A stretch of 64,000 nt of DNA from positions 126,883-190,882 of the forward strand of contig SSBO01000003.1 in assembly GCA_005281725.1 (NCBI GenBank), read 5' to 3'. This DNA comes from Wuchereria bancrofti. Taxonomy: Eukaryota; Nematoda; Chromadorea; Rhabditida; Onchocercidae. Both the position numbers and the translations under genes were made by a program. The first letter of the stretch is position 1. Each line of letters starts with the position of its first letter. This document shows positions 55,167 through 64,000 of the stretch, piece after piece. The notes under the pieces were generated by a model. The model was not told the DNA's origin. It saw only the letters and a program-made list of their open reading frames with translations, and did no database searches.

Positions 55167-55388
55167 GTGACATTTTTTGCTGTATCTTTTGGCGACAGGA
55201 TTTTTTTTTTTTTGCTGTATCTTTTGTCGATAGAATTTGTTTTCGCTGTATTTTTTGGTGACAGCATTCTTCTTGCTGTATCTTTTGGTGACACGATTTT
55301 TTTTGCTGTACCTTTTGACGACAGGGATTTTTTTTCTCGGTGTATCTTTTGGCGACAGAATTTTTTGTTGGTGTATCTTTTGACGACA
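55167..55388. repeat. About 30-bp minisatellite, seven copies
   Basis: The unit is TTTTTTGCTGTATCTTTTGG followed by CGACAGGA, with varying T-run length. Frames on both strands stay open only because the unit is near a multiple of three and lacks stops, so the encoded Lys/Gln-rich peptides are not evidence of a gene. Confidence 0.92.
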
Positions 55389-56795
55389 CTTGCTTGACAA
55401 GATTTCGCATTAGTCTTTTCAGTCATCAGTTACATCTGCGACAAGTGTGCCTATAATCCTTCACAAATATTCATATACAAATTCAAATCATAATGTTTTG
55501 ATAATTGAATAAATTAAAATTAATGAAAATTTTCATTTACACTCCAACGAAACAAACATTTGTTGAAAATATATATAATTGAAAATAAGTATTGAATGTA
55601 TATTTAAAAGTTTCACAAGAAAAAAAAAATTTTTTTTTTCAAATTTATTTTGAATATGCATATTTTTATAAGTTATAATAAAAATTTGACTATTACATCG
55701 GAAATGAAAATATTAACAATTTCAACCAATGAATAATTTTATGCAAAAATTTTAATTACTCACATGTTTTTTTTACCTAGCTAATTTTTTCAATTCTTAC
55801 TTAATTTCTTAATTTATTTTTTCTTTAAATTCTTAATTATAAATTTTTTCTTAACTTATTTTCTTATTTCTTAATCTTTTTTTTTTTTTAAAGTCCTAAA
55901 TGATTCATATGATATTATTAGTTATATGTGATGAGATGTGATAATTACATTAAACTTCTATTAAATAGTAAATTTCTATTGAACTAAGTAAATATGTTTA
56001 CAATTAATTTTTATATATTTTAGCTAAATATAATTTAATTTTACTTCAAGCTATATTAATTATTATTTACTTAATTACTTCTACAATATTAATAACACGT
56101 AACACACATATATAAGCGTGTAATTGTAATACAAAAATCGTAATTTTGTTTCACGTAATTTGACGTATTTACATCTTTTTCACATTACAAATATGCATCA
56201 ATTTTAAAATCTGAAATGTTTGACAATAATATTTCATCCTAAATTTGAATTGAATTTTTTGTCAAATTTGTTGTCAATAATATTTTGTATGTATGTCTGT
56301 CTCTCTCTATTGTTAAATATTTTTATTTATGGATATTTGCAACATTTTCGCAAAGAATCTCTGCTATCCATCGTTTCATGTAATTAATTCTTTCTTTTTC
56401 TCTCTCTAATCATTACTCCTCATTCTCTCCTAAATAACACTCCATTGCAATCAATTTCTTTTCCTATATATATCTCTCTCTCTCTTTCTCTCTCCCTCTT
56501 TCTTCGACATCTTCCATTTCTATCTAATTTCTCCTTCAATTATTGCAAATTGTAACTTTCCCCCAATTTGTCCTCTCTTTTTCCTCTTTTTTTTTTAAAT
56601 CATTAATTATTGAGGGAAAAGTATTTTCTGAATCTTTTCTAATCTTTCATTTCCAAATATTTTCATAGTATGCTTTTCACGTAAATTACTACGTTAGCGT
56701 GATAAATGACGTATGTTTTCATAATGTTTGCATAGTTTTTGTATTTTATATGGAATTTATTTCTATTGTTTTAATCAATTTTCTAAATTTTAGTT

Positions 56796-58163
56796 ATGTC
56801 AGGTGATATCATTCGACCAAATTCGATCTCACAGCTAATGCCAAATATGAAAAATATCAATCTAACATTTATTGTTCTTGATATTGGTAAGTTATATGTA
56901 ATTTTACATCGTAAATCTGAAGTTAAAATTTGGCATCATTTAGTTTGTTAAATTAAACTGAAGCATAATTCGTCATTTCAATTAATTTCAAATCATTTGT
57001 GAATGATTTCTGTTCCATTCAAAATTCATTTTATTTCATTGCGTAATATTTTTCTTTCCATTTATTTCATTTGCTATATTTGAAATTATATCAACAATTG
57101 ATAGAATGAGCATAACTTATATATGGTAATGATCCAAGAATAATGAATTTAAAAAGAAATTAAAATGAAATTTTAAATATGAGAAAATACTTTGTATAAC
57201 TTTTAATTTATCTTACATTTTCAGGCCAATCACGACGTACACCACAAGGACATGATGTTCGAACAATACGCGTTGCTGATCCAACTGGTTCCGTTCTCAT
57301 GGGTGTATGGAATGATGTTGGTGATAATATTTTCGCTGGTGATATTTGGCGATTAAGGTTAGATCTTTCATTATCTTAAAGAAACTTTTATTTATCATTG
57401 AATACGTCATGAATATATTTTGCCTACAATATTTGATAAGTTAAAAAAAATAGAAATTCATTACTTTACTTTAAAATATTTCACCTGATTCGCTAAGTTT
57501 GATTATATATGACTCGATTTTAGAAAAAAAAAGAGAGAATTTAAAACGCATAAAATGATTGAAATATACTACTGAAATTTTTTAGGAATGGTTTTACGAC
57601 AATTTTCAAGGGATCATTGAGTTTATCATACGGTAAAATGGGTGAATTATTAAAAACGGGTGAGTTTTTTATGGTTTATTCGGAGGTCCCAAATATGAGT
57701 GAATATAATGCCGAGTATGCAGCGAAATTTCCATCGAATCGTAAAGGTTCACCAGACGATGAAACAGCAGGCAATGGTCAAGGAGGTAATCTGTTCAATT
57801 TTCCAATCAAGATATCCAGAATATTCATACTTCCAGAACTTATATTCTCTAATAAATTAATTTTTCTAACATACAATGAACAATTTGATCGAAATTTCTA
57901 CGGATGCACATACTTTTTCCATATATTTATGCATCATTTGATGAGATTAAAGATCAAAGAAAGCTATAGAAATTCTCATTATATAAAATTAACATCTCTA
58001 ATTCATCAATTTTTCATACTATTTCCGTTTTACTTCAGGTAACGGTAATGTACAACGATCTCATTCAGCAACTGGTATTCATCGACCAGTAAAACGGCCA
58101 GCACAATCTTCGGGACAATATCGACGTGATAACATTGCTAACAAAAACGCAAGAAATTCTTAA
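56796..58163 (+). CDS. NABP: SOSS complex subunit B / NABP (hSSB-like) single-stranded DNA-binding protein, complete
   Basis: Four exons join in frame: 56796-56886, 57225-57357, 57586-57785 and 58039-58163, giving 182 aa (human NABP1/2 are a little over 200). Residues 1 to about 110 form one OB fold. Recognisable blocks are KNINLTFIVLDIG, VRTIRVADPTGSV, VWNDVGDNIFAGDIWRL, LSLSYGKMGELLKTGEF and FMVYSEVPNMSEYNAEY, the last being the family hallmark. The tail is a short, basic, disordered R/S/Q-rich segment. The protein binds single-stranded DNA and in animals acts with INTS3 in the nuclear SOSS complex in double-strand break repair and checkpoint signalling. A TTTTAG acceptor four bases before the ATG fits trans-splicing or a 5' leader intron. 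Exon 3 stays open beyond its donor into the intron, but the conserved reading resumes only at 58039. Confidence 0.95.
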
Positions 58164-58739
58164 CTTTTTTTAGTGCAATTTTAAGATCTCAAAACCAAAA
58201 AGAATTTTGATTTAATGGCTCTAGGAGAAAGCATCTCAATAACTGGAATATAAAGTTTGTTATAGGTAATTTAAGATAGATTTTCTTTATGACAAACCCA
58301 TCTGACAGGCAATTAATCGACGCATCTTGTGCTTAGGGTTTCTTCGAATTTTCCACAATTTAGTCCACATATATCCATATGATGTGGAATTAGATTCCCA
58401 AATGTTTGGTTCATCGTGACGTTTCGATACTTCTTACGTCAATTCTTGCTTCCTGATCAATACGATACGCTATCTCTGATTAATTATTAGTCTTTCACTC
58501 CCATATCAATATGGATATGTGCCAATATATTTCAATTACAGAAAGAAGTAAAATCTTTGATTCCCCAATCCTCCATTAAATGAAAATACTTGTTTCAAAT
58601 GTCAGAAAAAATCATAAGTATCCTTTTAAATTTATCAAACAAAAAAAAAAAAACATTTTCCAACTTATTAAAAAGGGACCTCTTAAACAATTGATATGAC
58701 TAGAATATAAAAATATGAGACAAATTTAAAAGCAACATT
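58164..58739. other. Intergenic region, no recognised gene
   Basis: The 3' flank of the SOSS-B gene, less AT-rich than average. It may be the 5' part of the reverse transcriptase remnant that follows, but no domain is readable. Confidence 0.5.
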
Positions 58740-59340
58740 CACATTATATGGTAATAATTGATCAATCCAAGGCATATGATTCATCTGCCCCGCAACGTGA
58801 AATTATTCAGAAAACTCGAAAAAAAAATTCTCTTTTTAAATAATTCCCTTCTTTGTAGGAAGATTCTAAATATCACTGACGATTGTGCCTTGACAAATCA
58901 TGAAAGAAAAAATGACGAGAAATATTAAAGAAAATGTTAACTTAATATTTAATATCTATAAAAAAAATATTAAATATTAAGGGAAATCTGATCAACATAA
59001 AGAAGTAACAAAATCAATACAATGCGAGACTCGAATTTGATCGAACTAGACGTAAAAAAAAAATTGCCCGCAGCAGTCACAACAGTAATACATAAACAAA
59101 TAACTGCCTTTTAACTCGAATCATCCCAATCTTTGAGTTATTTTCTCATAGGATAAATAAATAGACAAAATTTCGAGTATTCTGTAACCATTTTACTCAT
59201 AATTTATACGTCAAGTTCAGTCAGAATCCCACCTTATCCTATTTGGAGTTTTCATTTTCTAGCTACGTCTCATAGCTTATTGTGAAGAAAAAGCGACTAT
59301 AAACATCAAATCGTAATACTTATTATGCATGTAGGATTTA
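58740..59340 (+). mobile_element. Highly decayed reverse transcriptase fragment, R4-like in motif style
   Basis: On the plus strand around 58750-58820 the reading IIDQSKAYDSSAPQREIIQK resembles RT motif A (ID-x-KAYDS-x-PH). Some 500 bases on, near 59310-59335, YLLCM*DLHKL resembles the LLYMDDLKLY active-site box, with a stop in place of one aspartate. Between them, near 59240-59275, LSYLEFSFSS may be the relic of the SLSPLLF block. The order and spacing fit one dead element. It differs in motif style from the element at 51180-54060. Confidence 0.45.
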
Positions 59341-59713
59341 CATAAACTTAAGTTCATATTAGTAATACGAAATGAAAACTTTATAACAAGAAGACATATT
59401 TACATTGAGCAGACACACCTAAGACAGATAATGATGTCTCAGATGAATATTCTTCCGTTATTCAATTCTTCAAAAGCAACAAACCAACAACTCGTCAGGA
59501 TTTCTGTAACAAGAAAAATTTTTAAACGAAAAAAAGCATAAGCAACTATGTAATATCATTATACATAAAACATAAGCAATAATACAACTGGGAAGAAACG
59601 ACAACTCTATCATTTGAATCAACATTAGATCTAACTCTAGAATTTAAGATATCAAATTAAAACGTTACTTTTATAGCTATCTGTAGTATTTCCAATTACT
59701 TTCGGTCCGTAAA

Positions 59714-62700
59714 TCAAATTCTAACCTTGCTTGCTTTTGTTTCGGCTCGTTTGATCAAATTAGGTTTTACTTTCATATACCGACTTTTCGTTTTTTTAAC
59801 CGTATCAACTTCGGTCGTACTCGAATTCGTTTTTCCGGAACAGATCTTACTAATACTTTGAACTGGTGGCTCTTTGCTAACGCCTTTAGCGTTTACGGTT
59901 TCCATTCTTGAAATCTCAGATGTTGAAGGAACTTCTGTATCTTCTTTCCTTTGCTGTCTATCTTCATCTTCGACATTACCTTCCCCTGAAACCTCGGGTA
60001 AAACCGCTAAAGGCGACTTCTGACCATCTTGGTCGATAGACTTGCCACATTTTTGGACACACTTCAAATTTGGCTTCATTTTCGCGTACCTTCTTTTAAT
60101 CATATGCGGTTTTTCAGATGTCTCCGTTATAGTTGTATTTTTAGAGTCAAAGCCAAGTGATTCAGAACTTTCTTCAACAATTAATTTAGCCGGCCTTTTT
60201 TTTCCTGTAAAGCGACTGACTTTACTCGAAAACTTTGCAGTTGAATCGGAGGTCCCAGCTTGGAAAGAATCTCGTCCATCTGTTTCAGACTGTGGAACAG
60301 ACAGACTATAATGGTTCATTTTAGTAGGGGATATGTTAGATTCTGTTATCGTAGTATTACTTTTGATACTGTTTGATGGTTGACATTGAGCGTCAGTACA
60401 TTTTCTGTAAATAAAAATAAATATCCCAACATCAAACAGTATAAACATCACTAGTCAAAAAGAAGAGTGGATCGGTTTTCAAGTATTTTGCTTGAAATAA
60501 GTAAGTTTTACCTTATGTTCGTCTTCATTTCGCCAACAAACAAGGTACTTTCTTCATTCGTCATAGATAAGTCTTTTACAGATCCTAGAATATGATGTAT
60601 TATGAAGTGAAGAATGAGATACACTTTTCTGCAGAAGATTTGCAAGCTCAATTTGTAACAATCCTCCTAAGAGAATCACTCCATCAATTCTCGAATACAC
60701 TCCAACATTTGAAAACAAATATTTTCCTTCTTTGCTAAAGCTAGTTTCCAGTTTACCCAAATAGTTCAAATAAATAACATAAAAATGCTTTTTAAATACA
60801 TAATATAAAAATTCTTTTTCAAATAAATAACGTAAAAATGTTTTCATTCTTTGGAAAATCCTTCCAAAAAACGAAATTTCTGGATTGTAAAAAAGATAAG
60901 ATCTAGAAATATATTTTACCTTTTTTTCCTTGATTGGAATTTTTTTCTGATGCAGCTATTACTGAAATCGTTTGTTCAACTGCCTTTTTCGTTGCTAGGC
61001 TAACGTTCGGTCGGAAACGTTTCCGAGTTTTCAAAGCTTTTCCTGTCGTTAACGTTAAATTTCTACTGTCTTTAAACTGAAACAGGGTTCAAAATTTATC
61101 TCACTATACAACTAGAAGATTAATATGAAATAAATCCTAGGACGAAAACACTGTCGTATTTTGATCATTGATTTGAATTTAAATTGTAAGACCACTTCTA
61201 ACCTATTAATTCATTTTTTGCCTATGATAGTTATCGGATTGATTAAAAAATTACAGAAGGAGGACAACAAAGTGTAGAGATTTTTCCCCTAAGAACTTCA
61301 CCAACAGTGGTGATGATGGTTAGAAATGCAATTATCATCTAATCGATACTCCAGAATATTATATGGGAGGTGTCTTTTATCTTCAGAAAGTATCACTAAC
61401 CAATTGCTTAACTCGATCTGTTCTTCCCTGAGATGAGAAGATACATTACGAAAAGTAGACCTAAAATAAAATAAATAAATAACCGAGCGATCGCTAGCCT
61501 CACTGGTTTCTTCTTTTGTATCACTTATGCTGCAATCTATTTCAGGTTTGATGACAGTTTCATCTGCATCCTCAATTTCTTTTAGAATATCGTAGTTTAT
61601 TTTGTTTGAAAGTTTCTTTTCCTGCAAAATTCCCAAAAAATTATTGGAGGCGGGAAATTCACCGAAAATAATTAGTTCATTTTAAAATGAACTGCTTCAA
61701 ATGACCTTGTTTCTGATATTCCTTCCTTGATATTAGCACCTTTTCACCGTAGTGTTTAAAATTTCCGCTTTCCTAGGATATATAATACAGTAAAAACAGT
61801 TATGTAGAGGAATATTACATGTATGACTTTTTCCATTGCTTCTTGCGCAGTTGCAGCAACGATAGGTTCTTTTTTACGGATACCATTTGTTCGACGCCGT
61901 TTTTTGGATGAATTATCTTTTTCACGTTCTTCTTCCTCCCTTTCACGACGCCTAAAAAGTGCTCACATAATTTAGACAAGATTATTATGTTACATAGTAA
62001 AAAGATAAGCCAAAAAAGTTCCGAGCATATGGGATTACAGTTTAGAATACTCCATGTTTTCTTTTACAATTTCCCGTTATCCTGTTTTTCTATAAAGATT
62101 GCGTCAGTTCACTAGTTGTGAGTTAACTATAAATACACTAAGTTTTACCGCCGCTCCATTTCTTTCAAATGTTCTCCATTTAATTTCATCCAGAAACGAG
62201 TTTTCAAATCTACCTCCTCCTTGGTTAATATATATGTATTGATTTCATCATCATCAATTCCTGCAACAATATTATAACTCCACATAAATTTAGAAAATTT
62301 GAAATATGAACAAAAACTGACACTATCATATTTTTGTTTTTCAGAACCACTCGATCATTCAACAAAAAGAAATTTTATGTGCAACTGCAGACCCTATACA
62401 ATATCACATGGGACACTGCGTAGAAATTATTTCTTACTCAATCGATGTTAACTGTACTGTCAATATTTATCATAGTTTTAAAAATTTACAGTGCAGATTG
62501 CCAAAATTAGACATCACTGATTCATTGATTACTAAAATTTTACTTGTCGAAAAGAAAAAAAAAAAACAAAATTTTACCCTCCAAATCAAGTTCTCCATTA
62601 CTATTGAGTTTCTCACTCTTCGTTTCAGCAATCGGTTCCACTTCACTTTTGACTGGAGCTATGCCAAGGCTAACTAATGAAGGTGCATAAGTGGATGACA

Positions 62701-63788
62701 TACCAGCATCAGATCTGTAACAACATGTACCGATGGATGAGGATTACATCAATTCAGTGAAAAAAAAAAAAAACTAGAAAATACGAAGAAATATTAACTT
62801 CACTTACAATGGAGTAGCACTTCTTGCAGCGGAAAAGACTAAGTCAACGATTTCATTCCGTACTAAAGCATCTGCCGGAGTAAGTTCATCCGATTCAGAT
62901 CCTAATGAACCACTCATCATTCGTGCGTATTGTGTCCTTTTGAAACGTTCCTTTCGCCGTTTCTCAAGAGCTCTTTCAACTTCCGCCTCCATTGGTGGCA
63001 TCTGCAAAACTTTATTTTGCATTTTGAAATTAAAATAATTGTATCAGGAAATATGTACGTATCTAACTGATTGATTCTAAGTGTAGTTTTTTTTTTTTTT
63101 TTTTTGGTACTATATCTACATTATAAGCATAGAACGATCTTCTCAGCAATGTACAGCAAATCAAATTAGACAATTTTCTAATAATTGCTATTCACAATAT
63201 AACTAACAAAATAACAATTAACAATAAAAATCAAATAATCCATTTGTTTTTGTAGATTTTCCACATCTATTCACAAACCTCAAGCTCTATCTTCCTCAAT
63301 GCTTCTTCTTCTTTCTGTAATTGCAACTCACGCGCTTTACGACGCGATTCGCGAAATGCTGGTGGATCTTCACAGTGTTCCTAGAAGAAAATAAATTTTT
63401 TTTTTCAATTTTAAAGCTTTTCAAAATTTAATGCAATTTTAAATAAGTAAGAGCTTAATCACATTCATCAGGTTGCTTGAAAACCATAATCCTGGAGGCA
63501 AGATATTAAACGTTTTTAGAGTAAAAGTTTGAGACTTACCAAATCTACTGATGTAAACTCATCGATTGTTAACGTGCTCGACGGGGTTTGCCCGAATTCA
63601 TCGAGACGTTTCTTAACAACAGCTTCGCTAATGTGTACAACACGTACAACGTCGGCAACAGTTCGATTAAAATTGTAGCATCGGGCTGCAAGCAATAATG
63701 CTGCACCACAAAGACCAGTTGGTCGTCTTCCTGTTGCTATCCAGTCACGTTTCATTCGTTGCACTAGTCGGGTTGCTAAAGATACCAC
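59714..63788 (-). CDS. brf-1: Transcription factor IIIB subunit BRF1, partial (5' exons beyond right edge), with long C-terminal tail
   Basis: Ten exons join in frame: 63788-63540, 63380-63279, 63001-62808, 62714-62578, 62260-62149, 61951-61819, 61621-61484, 61076-60920, 60584-60512 and 60404-59714, giving 661 residues after the missing zinc ribbon and first cyclin repeat. Residues 1 to about 75 are the second cyclin repeat ([25 protein letters not shown]). A charged linker follows, then the TBP-binding BRF1 domain at about 228-325 ([32 protein letters not shown]). BRF1 joins TBP and BDP1 on tRNA and 5S genes to recruit RNA polymerase III in the nucleus. [13 protein letters not shown] at about 374 resembles the KRLRP segment of animal BRF1 tails. 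The tail then continues for some 280 residues, acidic and S/T-rich, with two KPNL motifs. The last exon may alternatively splice at AAG before GTTAGA (59723). Confidence 0.9.
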
Positions 63789-64000
63789 CTGCAGAAACAA
63801 TTATAATAAAAATTAATATCATAATAAGTGAAAACAAATAATCGTAATAAAATTTGAAATTCGGAAATTACTGAGCAAAGACCCAAATTTTGATTAAACA
63901 TGATGACATAAATGATACGTTTAACAATACAAATGCTAGTTTGAATTAAATTTTCGATATTTCTATTTTAGCTAACTTTTTTTTATTTTAGCTAACTTTA
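63789..64000 (-). other. Start of a brf-1 intron
   Basis: The sequence right of the 63788 acceptor (CTGCAG) is AT-rich and non-coding. The upstream exons for the zinc ribbon and first cyclin repeat must lie beyond the window. Confidence 0.75.

Larger units (their letters stand above)
54061..56795. other. Intergenic region upstream of the SOSS-B gene
   Basis: AT-rich DNA holding an (AT)n palindromic tract near 54515-54562, a dispersed 67-bp repeat pair, a 30-bp minisatellite and pyrimidine-rich CT runs at 56300-56600. No gene is seen. Confidence 0.6.

Noticed and set aside
55093..55426. Lys/Gln-rich proteins on the minus strand and a protein on the plus strand
   Set aside because: All are frames through the 30-bp minisatellite and change entirely with frame, with no start context or homologue.
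57617..58042. A 141-residue plus-strand frame as a separate gene
   Set aside because: It is exon 3 of the SOSS-B gene read through its donor at 57785 into the intron; the tail is hydrophobic and has no homology.
59714..60451. A 245-residue open frame starting [11 protein letters not shown] as a stand-alone gene
   Set aside because: Its first 15 residues are intron and acceptor sequence (TTTACAG at 60405); from 60404 on, the frame continues in phase from brf-1 exon 60584-60512.
62408..62677. Plus-strand 89-residue frame
   Set aside because: It overlaps brf-1 exon 62714-62578 in antisense and its intron; no independent support.

Overview
This window looks like eukaryotic nuclear DNA from a nematode. 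It is very AT-rich (roughly four fifths A+T outside exons). Genes are split into many short exons with GT-AG introns and often short pyrimidine-AG acceptors. Every intact gene has a clear metazoan or nematode homologue, and the DUF273 glycosyltransferase belongs to a family I know mainly from nematodes. A spirurid/filarial-type worm is plausible from the composition and the long AT-rich spacers, but I cannot name the species. I found no rRNA, tRNA, CRISPR or bacterial feature.

Layout. (1) 44-4628, minus: seven exons of an LTD-1-like LIM plus transglutaminase-like protein, running off the left edge. (2) 4629-36680: about 32 kb with no convincing gene, made of homopolymers, simple repeats, minisatellites, hairpins and two assembly joins. 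(3) 36681-42954, minus: a complete 14-exon IFT74 gene (627 aa) with a perfect X-box 281 bp upstream of its ATG. (4) 44550-48987, minus: a DUF273-family type II membrane glycosyltransferase (386 aa by the modelled splicing), interrupted by an assembly join and carrying one donor that reads CTAAGT instead of GTAAGT. (5) 51180-55500: an island of higher GC with a decayed non-LTR retrotransposon, a 27-bp satellite splitting its reverse transcriptase, and other repeats. (6) 56796-58163, plus: a complete four-exon SOSS-B/NABP single-stranded DNA-binding protein (182 aa). (7) 58740-59340: a second, very decayed reverse transcriptase fragment. (8) 59714-63788, minus: ten exons of BRF1, the TFIIIB subunit of RNA polymerase III, partial at its N terminus and with an unusual C-terminal extension.

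The genes act in unrelated processes: epidermal cytoskeleton, ciliary transport, glycosylation, DNA repair and Pol III transcription. No operon is evident; IFT74 and the glycosyltransferase share a strand but lie 1.6 kb apart. I do not see a wholly new multi-gene system. The observations most worth a second look are the IFT74 X-box, the broken donor in the glycosyltransferase, the KPNL-type motifs in the BRF1 tail, the apparent loss of catalytic residues in the LTD-1 transglutaminase-like domain, and the two reverse transcriptase remnants.
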